DNA of 11,776 nucleotides from an uncultured Clostridia bacterium (GCA_946533615.1 CAMNBY010000175.1:1-11776); one strand, 5' to 3'; positions 1-5,117 are shown, counted from the stretch's first letter. Program-made: numbers and translations. The notes: a model not told the origin generated them from the sequence alone.

Positions 1-617
1 ACTACGACTCCCCTTTTGGCGATCATGTAGCCTGCCACGGGAGAGTCGATGCCTCCCGACAGAAGCAGCATTCCCCTGCCGCCCGTGCCGACGGGAATGC
101 CGCCTGCGCCGTCAACTCTGATCGCGTTCACAAAGGCGTGCTTTTCTCTGATCTCGACCGTCACGAGCACATCGGGGTCGTGGACATCGACCTTCATCTC
201 GGGGTAGCGCTCCAGTATCTCGTGACCCAGCTCGGCACAGATCTCGGGAGACTTCAGCGGGAACTTCTTGTCCGCACGCTTGGCGTTGACCTTAAAGGTC
301 GATGCATCTTCAAAGGCCTCGTCAAGATACTCCATCGTGCCTGCGATTATCGAAGGCATATCCTTGTCCACCTTTGCGGCCCGTGCGAGCTTGGCGATAC
401 CGAACACGCGGCTCAGCCTGTGCATGACCTCGTCCATGTCGATGCTCTCGTCCATCGGCTCGACATAGACCGTTGACTGGGAGCGGGTGATCTCGAACTT
501 TCCGAGGCTGTGAAGGCGGCGCTTTATGTTCTTGACCAGAACGCTCTCGAAGGTGCTCTTGTTCAGTCCCTTGAGGGCGATCTCTCCGTACTTGCAAAGT
601 ACCAGTTCTTTCATCAT
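1..617 (-). CDS. thiI: tRNA 4-thiouridine sulfurtransferase ThiI, 5' part (3' end off the window)
   Basis: ThiI activates U8 of tRNA with ATP and replaces its oxygen with sulfur supplied by a cysteine desulfurase; in many bacteria it also feeds sulfur into thiazole synthesis. About 205 codons are visible. The N-terminus reads KYGEIALKGLNKSTFE, typical of the ThiI N-terminal ferredoxin-like/THUMP region, and the PP-loop ATP-binding motif SGGIDSPVAGYMIAKRG appears near residue 187, just before the window ends. The rest of the PP-loop domain, including the catalytic cysteine region, is not visible. Two adjacent ATGs (615-617 and 612-614) are possible starts; an AGGA seven bases before the first favours 617. 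The gene lies 62 bases downstream of the cysteine desulfurase on the same strand, so the two are probably co-transcribed and functionally paired. Identification is firm; completeness cannot be judged. Confidence 0.95.
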   Translation of the reverse strand, partial: MMKELVLCKYGEIALKGLNKSTFESVLVKNIKRRLHSLGKFEITRSQSTVYVEPMDESIDMDEVMHRLSRVFGIAKLARAAKVDKDMPSIIAGTMEYLDEAFEDASTFKVNAKRADKKFPLKSPEICAELGHEILERYPEMKVDVHDPDVLVTVEIREKHAFVNAIRVDGAGGIPVGTGGRGMLLLSGGIDSPVAGYMIAKRGVV

Positions 618-679
618 TTTTCTTTCCTTTCCGACATTCTTATATATTATAATAGTATGAAAAATTTGTTCTCGTTATA

Positions 680-1807
680 TTACCTTATTTTTGCAAGGCT
701 GCTTTGTGCAATTAGCACAGAGTCTATCAGTTCATCTATCTCCGCGGCGGTGTTCTCGGCCGAGAAGCTGATGCGCAGCACGCTGTCGCGGAGCTCGTCG
801 GGAACATGGAACTCGGCGATGACCGAGCTTTTCTTGCCCTTTGAACAGGCCGAACCGCTCGAGACATATATGCCTCGCTGCTCAAGAAAATGCAGCAGCA
901 CCTCGGAGCGCAGGCTTTTGACCGCGATGCTTACCACATAGGGACTGGCATCGGGGCGGCTGTTCACGGCGATGCCGTTATCTTTGCAGCGCTTTGTCAG
1001 GCAGCTTCTCAGCTCGTCGGCATGGCGATAACGCTCATCGACCGTCTTTGAAAGCTCTTCGCAGGCGGCGCCGAAGCCCATTATCAGCGGAATGCTCTCC
1101 GTTCCCGAGCGGAAGCCCTTCTCCTGTCCGCCGCCGAGCATCAGCGGCGGTATATGTACGCCCTTGCGGATATACAGAGCACCTATGCCCTTCGGCCCGT
1201 GTATCTTGTGAGCGCTCAGAGAGATAAGATCGGCACCGAGCTTTTTGGCTGTCAGCGGAAGCTTCATAAAGCTCTGGACGCAGTCGCAGTGCAGCAGCGC
1301 CTGCGGGTATTTTTTGCGTATCGCTCTGAAAGCCTTCTCGATCGGGACGACAGCGCCCGTCTCGTTGTTGACGTGCATACAGGTCACAAGGCAGGTATCG
1401 TCGTCAACTGCCCCGATGATGTCCTCGGCATAGACGGCGCCGTCCTCTCGCGGCGCGACGCGAACAACCGTGAAGCCGCCGTCCTCGAGCGCCTTGCAGC
1501 AGTTCTCGACAGAGGGATGCTCGACCGCCGTGGTGACTATCTTTTTCTTTCGCCTGCCCACGGAATGTGCTGCGCCCATGATTGCGGTGTTGCTGCTCTC
1601 GGTAGCGCAGGAGGTGAAAAAGATCTCCTCGTCCGCTGCTCCCAGCGCCTGAGCGATGATGTGTCGGGCGTGTTCGCGGTGCTGCTCGGCAGCCAGTCCG
1701 AGCCCGTGAAGCGATGAGGGGTTGCCGAAGTCCTCGAGCCCCTTGCACACCGCAGCCACGGCAGCCTCGCAGGGCTTTGTGGTGGCGGCGTTATCAAAGT
1801 ATATCAT
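680..1807 (-). CDS. Cysteine desulfurase, NifS/IscS family (class V aminotransferase fold)
   Basis: This PLP enzyme converts cysteine to alanine and carries the released sulfur as an enzyme persulfide. It is 375 residues long, normal for the family. It opens with MIYFDNAATT. Visible landmarks are the PLP-stacking histidine in VEHPSVEN (about residue 97), the Schiff-base lysine in LSAHKIHGPKG (about K201), a GGGQEKGFRSGT segment, and the persulfide cysteine in SSGSACSKG (about C321). I chose the ATG at 1805-1807 because AAAGGAAA lies about 10 bases before it and family members start at this point; the longer reading from 1828 adds seven residues overlapping the ribosome binding site. Next gene downstream is thiI, so the likely job is supplying sulfur for tRNA thiolation, as in the NifZ-ThiI pair of Bacillus, rather than general Fe-S assembly; no iscU-like gene is visible. 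Function firm, substrate partner inferred. Confidence 0.95.
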   Translation of the reverse strand: MIYFDNAATTKPCEAAVAAVCKGLEDFGNPSSLHGLGLAAEQHREHARHIIAQALGAADEEIFFTSCATESSNTAIMGAAHSVGRRKKKIVTTAVEHPSVENCCKALEDGGFTVVRVAPREDGAVYAEDIIGAVDDDTCLVTCMHVNNETGAVVPIEKAFRAIRKKYPQALLHCDCVQSFMKLPLTAKKLGADLISLSAHKIHGPKGIGALYIRKGVHIPPLMLGGGQEKGFRSGTESIPLIMGFGAACEELSKTVDERYRHADELRSCLTKRCKDNGIAVNSRPDASPYVVSIAVKSLRSEVLLHFLEQRGIYVSSGSACSKGKKSSVIAEFHVPDELRDSVLRISFSAENTAAEIDELIDSVLIAQSSLAKIR

Positions 1808-1843
1808 TTGATACATTTCCTTTCGCATATTTATTCATTATAT

Positions 1844-1872
1844 ATTATAGCACAAGCCGAAACATTTTTCAA
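1844..1872 (-). promoter_or_regulatory. Sigma-A type promoter of the desulfurase-thiI operon
   Basis: On the minus strand, TTGAAA (1867-1872) and TATAAT (1844-1849) are separated by exactly 17 bases. The expected start is near 1837, about 30 bases before the desulfurase ATG. No second convincing promoter is seen before thiI: a TATAAT lies in the 62-base gap but has no matching -35, which supports one operon. Confidence 0.8.
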
Positions 1873-1931
1873 CCTCCCGATGTGAACGAATAATAAGAAT
1901 AATGTGAAGCATAATAATTGTACACCAAATC

Positions 1932-1965
1932 GGACTTCAAATATTTATGTACTATTATTTGTACT
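1932..1965 (+). repeat. Upstream copy of a GGACTT...GTAC-N8-GTAC element (candidate operator)
   Basis: The stretch begins GGACTT and ends in GTACTATTATTTGTAC, a partial palindrome with GTAC at both ends; it can also be read as TGTACT twice with six bases between. A closely similar unit lies at 2109-2145 over the ypeB promoter, and a degenerate one (GTACGGTTATTTGGAC) at 2041-2056. The repetition in otherwise unrelated AT-rich DNA suggests binding sites for one regulator. The regulator is unknown. Confidence 0.55.
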
Positions 1966-1975
1966 TGTATTCTTT

Positions 1976-2034
1976 TGCGCAGGCGTTGCAGATATATACT
2001 GTCAGTACAAATTTCGGGACAGCTGCAAAGCGCA
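1976..2034. other. Hairpin-forming segment in the desulfurase/ypeB intergenic region
   Basis: Nested complementary segments: TGCGC (1976-1980) with GCGCA (2030-2034), TTGCAG (1986-1991) with CTGCAA (2023-2028), and CTGTC (1999-2003) with GACAG (2018-2022). The last two pairs are contiguous on the right side, with a 7-base bulge on the left. A smaller perfect dyad TACTGTCAGTA (1997-2007) competes with the inner stem. No promoter or U-run defines a transcript, so this may be an RNA structure, a DNA dyad for a regulator, or chance. It does not resemble a riboswitch class I know. Confidence 0.35.
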
Positions 2035-2040
2035 TAACGA

Positions 2041-2058
2041 GTACGGTTATTTGGACTT
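2041..2058 (+). repeat. Degenerate third copy of the GTAC-N8-GTAC element
   Basis: The segment GTACGGTTATTTGGACTT matches the upstream copy at 1949-1966 at 15 of 18 positions. It lies about 90 bases from each of the two better copies (starts near 1949, 2041 and 2129), a nearly regular spacing. Its right half merges into a second TTGGAC hexamer (2051-2056) that has no matching -10. Confidence 0.4.
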
Positions 2059-2106
2059 TATTTTAATTCTTCGCTTTTGAGATAATCATAATTCAAATCC
2101 ATATTA

Positions 2107-2145
2107 TTGGACTTATAATATTTGTTATGTACAATTATCTGTACA
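2107..2145 (+). promoter_or_regulatory. ypeB promoter overlapped by a GTAC palindrome
   Basis: TTGGAC (2107-2112) and TACAAT (2130-2135) are 17 bases apart, a good sigma-A type promoter with an expected start near 2142 and a leader of about 16 bases. The element GTACAATTATCTGTAC (2129-2144) covers the -10 and the start site, which is where a repressor would block initiation. A CATATTA at 2100-2106 resembles a sigma-G/F -10, with a weak GAGATA about 15 bases before it; given the sporulation role of YpeB this should be kept in mind, but the evidence is thin. Confidence 0.6.
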
Positions 2146-2157
2146 ATCGGAGGAGCT

Positions 2158-3492
2158 ATGAGAAAAAGAACACTGATAAGGATATTCAGCCTGACCGCTG
2201 CGGCGGCCGTCGTGATGGCCGTGAACGGGCTGATACTCTCGCGGCGGAGCGCACAGGCCTCGCTGTCGCTGCAAAACAGCTACCTGCGCGCTTTGGAGGA
2301 GCTTTCCACGGCGGCGGACAACATCTCGAACACCCTGCAAAAGGAGCTTTACGCCGGTACTGCGGATATGCACCAGCAGCTCTCGCAGCAGCTCTGGCGG
2401 GACTCGTCGGCTGCAAAGGCTGCGCTGGCACAGCTGCCCGTCGGCAGCGCAGAGCTGAGCAACACCTACAAGTTCCTATCTCAGGTCGGGAACTACTCCC
2501 TCGCGATGAGCGAGAAGGTGCGTGAGGGCGGGGCTATCTCCGACGAGGAATACGACAACCTCTCCGCCCTTTACGACTACTCGCGCAAGCTGCGCGACGG
2601 TATGTGGTCGCTGGAGAACAGCATCTCGGGCGGCGAGATCGACCTCTCCGAAGCGCTCAGCGAGCAGGACGACGACCTCGACTCTCCGACCGTCACCGAC
2701 GGCTTCACGGACTTCGAGGAAGGATTCGACTCCTACCCGACTCTGATCTACGACGGCCCCTTCTCCGACCACATTCTTGAAAAGCGCCCGCTGATGCTTG
2801 AAAACGAAAGCGAGATTTCCCGGGAAATGGCACACGAGCGCGCAGGCTTTGCGATGGGCGTAGACCTCGGCGACATCGAGCTCATCGGCGAGGAGGACGG
2901 CAAGATGCCCTCGTATCTCTTCGGGGACGAAGCAGGCACGGCGACCTGCTCGATAACAAAACAGGGCGGCTATATCTCCTACTTCCTGAAAAGCCGCCAG
3001 GTCATGACGAACTCTATCTCCGACGAGGACGCCCTTGCGGCGGCGGACAAGCTGCTCGAGGACAGGGGCTTCACCTCGATGCGCAGGACGTATTACGAAA
3101 ACACCGCCAACATCATGACCGTGAACTACGCCTACTATCAGAACGACATCTGCTGCTACACCGATCTTATCAAAGTCTCGGTGGCGATGGACAACGGAGA
3201 GGTGCTCGGCCTTGACTGCCGCGGGTATCTTGTGAACCACACGCGCCGTCAGCTTCCGAAAAGCAAGAAGTCGGTGCTGGACGTTCAGCAGCAGCTCAGC
3301 CCGAAGCTCAGAATGCTCTCGCGCGGGCTTGCCGTGATACCCTCGGACTCCGAGGAGGAGCTGCTGTGCTATGAGTTCAAATGCGAGGCCCCCGACGGCA
3401 CCCACGTCATAGTTTATTTCAACGCCCTCACAGGCAAGGAGGAGCAGATACTGATACTCTTTGAGAGCGAGAGCGGAACTCTGACGATGTGA
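2158..3492 (+). CDS. ypeB: Germination protein YpeB family
   Basis: YpeB is a spore inner-membrane protein that stabilises and localises the cortex-lytic enzyme SleB so that cortex can be degraded at germination. The product has 444 residues, close to Bacillus YpeB (about 450). It starts with a basic N-terminus and one hydrophobic segment (about residues 5-28) acting as a signal anchor, followed by an alpha-helical region. The highly characteristic YPTLIYDGPFSDH motif is at about 193-205. The C-terminal half (about 222-440) has three PepSY-like units ending in a hydrophobic beta stretch. The start at 2158 is set by GGAGGAG at 2149-2155; a longer in-frame reading from 2122 would begin upstream of the predicted transcript start and lacks a ribosome site. 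No sleB is adjacent in this window, which is unusual. The gene is followed by rubrerythrin after 64 bases. Identification is confident; the role in this organism is inferred. Confidence 0.9.
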   Translation: MRKRTLIRIFSLTAAAAVVMAVNGLILSRRSAQASLSLQNSYLRALEELSTAADNISNTLQKELYAGTADMHQQLSQQLWRDSSAAKAALAQLPVGSAELSNTYKFLSQVGNYSLAMSEKVREGGAISDEEYDNLSALYDYSRKLRDGMWSLENSISGGEIDLSEALSEQDDDLDSPTVTDGFTDFEEGFDSYPTLIYDGPFSDHILEKRPLMLENESEISREMAHERAGFAMGVDLGDIELIGEEDGKMPSYLFGDEAGTATCSITKQGGYISYFLKSRQVMTNSISDEDALAAADKLLEDRGFTSMRRTYYENTANIMTVNYAYYQNDICCYTDLIKVSVAMDNGEVLGLDCRGYLVNHTRRQLPKSKKSVLDVQQQLSPKLRMLSRGLAVIPSDSEEELLCYEFKCEAPDGTHVIVYFNALTGKEEQILILFESESGTLTM

Positions 3493-3556
3493 TCTCAGAG
3501 CGCCTTATACCGCGGCGGAGAACGGCATACAAAAAAATATGACAAGGAGACAAAAA

Positions 3557-4147
3557 ATGGAGCTTAAAAACAGCAGGACTTTGGAAAACCTTATGCGGGC
3601 ATGGGCGGGCGAGACTCAGGCCGCAGCACGGTACAGAATGTCGGCGGAGAAGCTGCGGCAGCAGAAGCTTTTCAGCGTGGCAAGGCTCTTTGAATTCACG
3701 GCGGAGCAAGAGCAGAAGCACGCCGAGGTCTTCTTCTCGCTTATGCAGGGCTGCGGCGGCAAAACACAGATAGACGCCGATTACCCATCTGCGCTTCCCG
3801 ACGACGCGGCACAGCTTTTACAGGCGGCCTTTGACAGCGAGCAGAACGAAGCCCGCAGCATTTATCCCGACTTTGCAGCGGCCGCCCGCGAGGAAGGCTT
3901 TGACAGCATAGCGCAGGTATTCGGGAACATCGCCAGGATCGAGCACAGCCACGGCGCAAGATTCTCCTACTACTGCGAGCTTGCGCGTGAGTTCAGGCTT
4001 TATTCGGAGGCCGAGAGTACGCTGTGGGTCTGCCTTAACTGCGGATTTGTTTTCGAGGGCGATACCGCTCCCGAGCAGTGCCCCGTCTGCTCACAGCCAC
4101 AGGGATATTACGTCCGCGCCGACGAGCTCTGCGCAGGCATCGTGTGA
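3557..4147 (+). CDS. rbr: Rubrerythrin (diiron peroxidase with C-terminal rubredoxin domain)
   Basis: Rubrerythrin reduces hydrogen peroxide in the cytoplasm of anaerobes using electrons from rubredoxin or NADH-dependent partners. The 196-residue product has the classical two-domain order. The four-helix bundle carries the expected diiron ligands: E19 (WAGETQAA), E52 and H55 (EQKHAE), E95 and E98 (SEQNEAR), E129 and H132 (IEHSHGARF). The rubredoxin-like domain at about 157-190 supplies C159, C162, C175 and C178 in WVCLNCGF and EQCPVC. The ATG at 3557 is chosen over an in-frame ATG at 3539 because AAGGAG ends seven bases before it and the protein then begins at the usual family N-terminus. It follows ypeB on the same strand and is followed by a possible small peptide gene and a terminator, so it probably belongs to the ypeB transcript; no separate strong promoter is visible. 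Very confident. Confidence 0.96.
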   Translation: MELKNSRTLENLMRAWAGETQAAARYRMSAEKLRQQKLFSVARLFEFTAEQEQKHAEVFFSLMQGCGGKTQIDADYPSALPDDAAQLLQAAFDSEQNEARSIYPDFAAAAREEGFDSIAQVFGNIARIEHSHGARFSYYCELAREFRLYSEAESTLWVCLNCGFVFEGDTAPEQCPVCSQPQGYYVRADELCAGIV

Positions 4148-4165
4148 TGCAAAGGAAGTGTGGAA

Positions 4166-4240
4166 ATGATGACAGCCAACATCGCCGCCGCAGTGATCTA
4201 CCTGCTTGCGGTATACGAATACCGGCAGCGCAGGCGCTGA
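4166..4240 (+). CDS. Possible small membrane peptide (24 residues)
   Basis: An ATG pair at 4166-4171 opens a 24-codon frame ending in TGA at 4238-4240. The peptide has a hydrophobic stretch (IAAAVIYLLAV, about residues 6-16) and a strongly basic tail YRQRRR, the usual layout of a single-pass small membrane protein. AAAGGAAG lies about nine bases before the first ATG, and the frame begins only 18 bases after the rubrerythrin stop and ends before the terminator, so it would be the last gene of that transcript. The codons are GC-rich at third positions like the neighbours. It resembles no family I can name, and a frame this short can arise by chance. Confidence 0.4.
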   Translation: MMTANIAAAVIYLLAVYEYRQRRR

Positions 4241-4260
4241 GGGAGCATAGGGTATAATAA

Positions 4261-4288
4261 CAGCGCCAAGCCCGAGGGCGTGACGCTG
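4261..4288 (+). terminator. Terminator of the ypeB-rubrerythrin transcript (possibly bidirectional)
   Basis: CAGCG (4261-4265) pairs with CGCTG (4284-4288). Inside, CA pairs with TG and GCC with GGC around a CGAG loop. On the plus strand a T-rich stretch (CTTTCTGTTTTT, to 4305) follows after six bases. The minus-strand side is followed by TTATTATA, so it may also stop transcripts from the right. Confidence 0.55.
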
Positions 4289-4310
4289 ATATACTTTCTG
4301 TTTTTGGGTA

Positions 4311-4340
4311 TAAGAAAACCGCCTTGGTTCCCCAAAGCGG
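4311..4340 (-). terminator. Minus-strand terminator of the candidate RNA / immunity transcript
   Basis: Read on the minus strand, CCGCTTTGG (4340-4332), a GGAA tetraloop and CCAAGGCGG (4327-4319) form a nine-base-pair stem with one G-U pair, followed directly by TTTTCTT. The plus-strand reading has no T-run, which fixes the direction. It closes the transcript unit starting at about 4465 and any read-through from the toxin/immunity genes. Confidence 0.75.
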
Positions 4341-4465
4341 CTCTTGAAAGAGTGGTTATCAGGCAGGCGTCCCATTCTCCTGCATCTCTCAGGTATAAAC
4401 CTTGTCAAACCATCGGCGTGTGGACGGGGACGAATTCTTCCACCTCTGATACCCTCTCTTATCTT
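4311..4465 (-). ncRNA. Candidate structured RNA with a predicted kissing-loop, unidentified
   Basis: No credible protein is encoded here. An extended -10 (TGATATAAT, 4480-4472) would start a transcript near 4465 that ends at the terminator at 4311-4340, about 155 nt. A closing stem pairs AAGAG (4460-4456), GGT (4453-4451) and ATCAG (4450-4446) with CTCTT (4352-4348), ACC (4356-4354) and CTGAT (4362-4358). Within it, GTGGA/TCCAC (4443-4439 / 4424-4420) encloses a 14-nt loop, AGGT/ACCT (4402-4399 / 4394-4391) a small hairpin, and GCAGG/CCTGC (4383-4379 / 4367-4363) an 11-nt loop. The large loops contain CGTCCC (4432-4427) and GGGACG (4373-4368), perfect complements able to form a kissing interaction. 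All stems were found by eye. I do not recognise the class; it lacks the marks of tmRNA, RNase P, 6S and common riboswitches. It could be a standalone regulator or a known Firmicute class I fail to recall. Confidence 0.5.
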
Positions 4466-4471
4466 ACCTAC

Positions 4472-4480
4472 ATTATATCA
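4472..4480 (-). promoter_or_regulatory. Extended -10 promoter for the candidate RNA
   Basis: TGATATAAT on the minus strand has the TG-N-TATAAT form of an extended -10 and overlaps the stop codon of the small immunity-like gene (4478-4480). No good -35 hexamer lies 16-18 bases upstream, consistent with, but not proof of, an extended -10 promoter. Confidence 0.45.
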
Positions 4481-4648
4481 TATTTCAACTATTTCAAAGT
4501 CTTCGATAGGATAGAGATAATCTTCATTTGTCTCATCAATGACTCTATAGCGATCATATTCTTGGCCAATACAAGTATAGATCTTGCCGGTTATAAGGGA
4601 TAACGGGCTGCTGTCGTCACCAATATACCTAACTTTCATCGTCTTCAT
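4478..4648 (-). CDS. Probable small immunity protein of the adjacent toxin domain (56 residues)
   Basis: A 57-codon frame begins at ATG 4648-4646 (MKTMKVRYIG), or at the second ATG 4639-4637, and ends with TGA at 4478-4480. It overlaps the 3' end of the toxin-like frame by 20 (or 11) bases in a different frame, the typical coupling of a toxin and its immunity gene. The product is acidic and compact, with KIYTCIG, YRVIDETNEDYLYP and FEIVEI. From memory this layout (a short lead-in, a KIY strand, an EDYLYP turn, a terminal FEIVE) matches widespread small Firmicute proteins of about 55-65 residues found beside toxins, though I cannot name the family. The ribosome site is modest (AGGTG about 10 bases before the first ATG). 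Likely expressed from the promoter at 4939-4967. That it is a real gene is likely; immunity function is inferred from position. Confidence 0.65.
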   Translation of the reverse strand: MKTMKVRYIGDDSSPLSLITGKIYTCIGQEYDRYRVIDETNEDYLYPIEDFEIVEI

Positions 4649-4970
4649 AGTATCTCTTCACCTTCATTTCCACTCTTTCACCCTCAGCTTCATACCAATG
4701 CAATTCTGCTTTTTTGTTTTGATTTCCAGCTCTGATATAAGCTGTTCCTCTCACTTTTTCCCATTTTTCAGCAGGAATATGATATTCAAGTTGATTATTA
4801 GTTCCTTTTCCGGCAAAAGTAACAATGTCTGTAATTTCAGATCCTTCTAAAACTTTCCCGTGATTTCCGTCCGGAAGCTTAAAAGGATAATTCTTACTTG
4901 CAGCTCCTAAACTTCTTCCGACAATTATGTTTTCTTTTATTATACCACTATCTCCGCCGCCTGTCAACAC
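4629..4970 (-). pseudogene. 5'-truncated C-terminal toxin-like domain (orphan polymorphic-toxin tip)
   Basis: The frame is open from 5027 to the TAG at 4629 and encodes a compact domain of about 110 residues: LTGGGDSGIIKEN, VGRSLGAASKNYPFKLPDG, TFAGKGT, EKWEKVRGTAY, KKAELHWYEAEGERVEMKVKRYYED. From memory this resembles domains at the far C-terminus of Firmicute polymorphic toxins or phage head-associated proteins, where GKGT..., KVRG.. and ELHWYE...MKVKRY recur; I cannot give a Pfam name. No ATG start lies upstream of the domain. The only start candidate at the left edge is a GTG at 4970-4968 without a ribosome site, upstream of the predicted transcript start, so the domain is probably not made as a free protein. 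Base composition is clearly more AT-rich than the GC-rich genes on both sides, a sign of transfer. The overlapping small gene downstream fits an immunity partner. Best read as an orphan, decayed tip cassette. Confidence 0.6.
4939..4967 (-). promoter_or_regulatory. Consensus sigma-A promoter inside the toxin-domain codons
   Basis: On the minus strand, TTGACA (4967-4962) and TATAAT (4944-4939) match both consensus hexamers exactly with a 17-base spacer. The expected start is near 4932. The same bases encode LTGGGDSGII in the toxin-like frame. The transcript would lack a start codon for the toxin domain but would carry the complete small immunity-like gene at 4478-4648. Confidence 0.75.
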
Positions 4971-4971
4971 A

Positions 4972-5070
4972 TTCCCGGCGCCAAGTTGCTCGCGGGGTGC
5001 TGCCGACGGCAGAGAGGGCTTGCTGCTTCAATGGCGGCGGAACGTCATCGGGATAAGCATACTTTACCGC
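4972..5070. other. GC-rich non-coding stretch, possible dispersed repeat
   Basis: Between the AT-rich toxin remnant and the terminator lies about 100 bases of GC-rich DNA. On the minus strand one frame reads AYPDDVPPPLKQQALSAVG then STPRATW, with no start and no continuation. The phrase seems familiar from intergenic repeats of gut Clostridia, but this is memory only. No promoter or ribosome site was seen in it. Confidence 0.25.
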
Positions 5071-5077
5071 CCAAAGC

Positions 5078-5099
5078 AAAAGCCCCCAAGGGGGCTTTT
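5078..5099 (-). terminator. Terminator of the P-type ATPase gene (bidirectional form)
   Basis: AAAAGCCCCC (5078-5087) and GGGGGCTTTT (5090-5099) form a perfect inverted repeat around two bases. On the minus strand it begins 19 bases after the ATPase stop and ends in TTTTGCTTT. On the plus strand TTTTACTTTTT follows, so it can act both ways. Confidence 0.85.
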
Positions 5100-5117
5100 A
5101 CTTTTTAATTGATCTAT

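Noticed and set aside
618..679. A separate promoter for thiI (TATAAT on the minus strand in the 62-base gap)
   Set aside because: No acceptable -35 lies 16-18 bases upstream; AT-rich gaps give such matches often.
1948..2067. A 39-codon tyrosine-rich frame (starting MYYYLYLYSF) that might be a leader peptide for attenuation
   Set aside because: No ribosome site precedes it. The tyrosine codons arise from the GTAC/ATTAT repeat, which gives a similar MYNYLY at 2127 in another context, so the repeat is better explained as a DNA-level site.
2476..3405. 309-codon minus-strand frame opposite ypeB, and a 269-codon one opposite ptsI (8593-9402)
   Set aside because: Both are shadows of well-identified genes with no ribosome sites or recognisable domains.
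3479..3500. Inverted repeat CTCTGA/TCAGAG spanning the ypeB stop codon as a terminator
   Set aside because: Only six pairs, a 10-base loop and no T-run; it does not separate ypeB from rubrerythrin convincingly.
4441..4465. Resemblance of AGAGAGGGTATCAGAGGTGG on the minus strand to the start of a SAM riboswitch
   Set aside because: None of the later SAM-I core elements follow, the closing stem is different, and there is no downstream gene on that strand.
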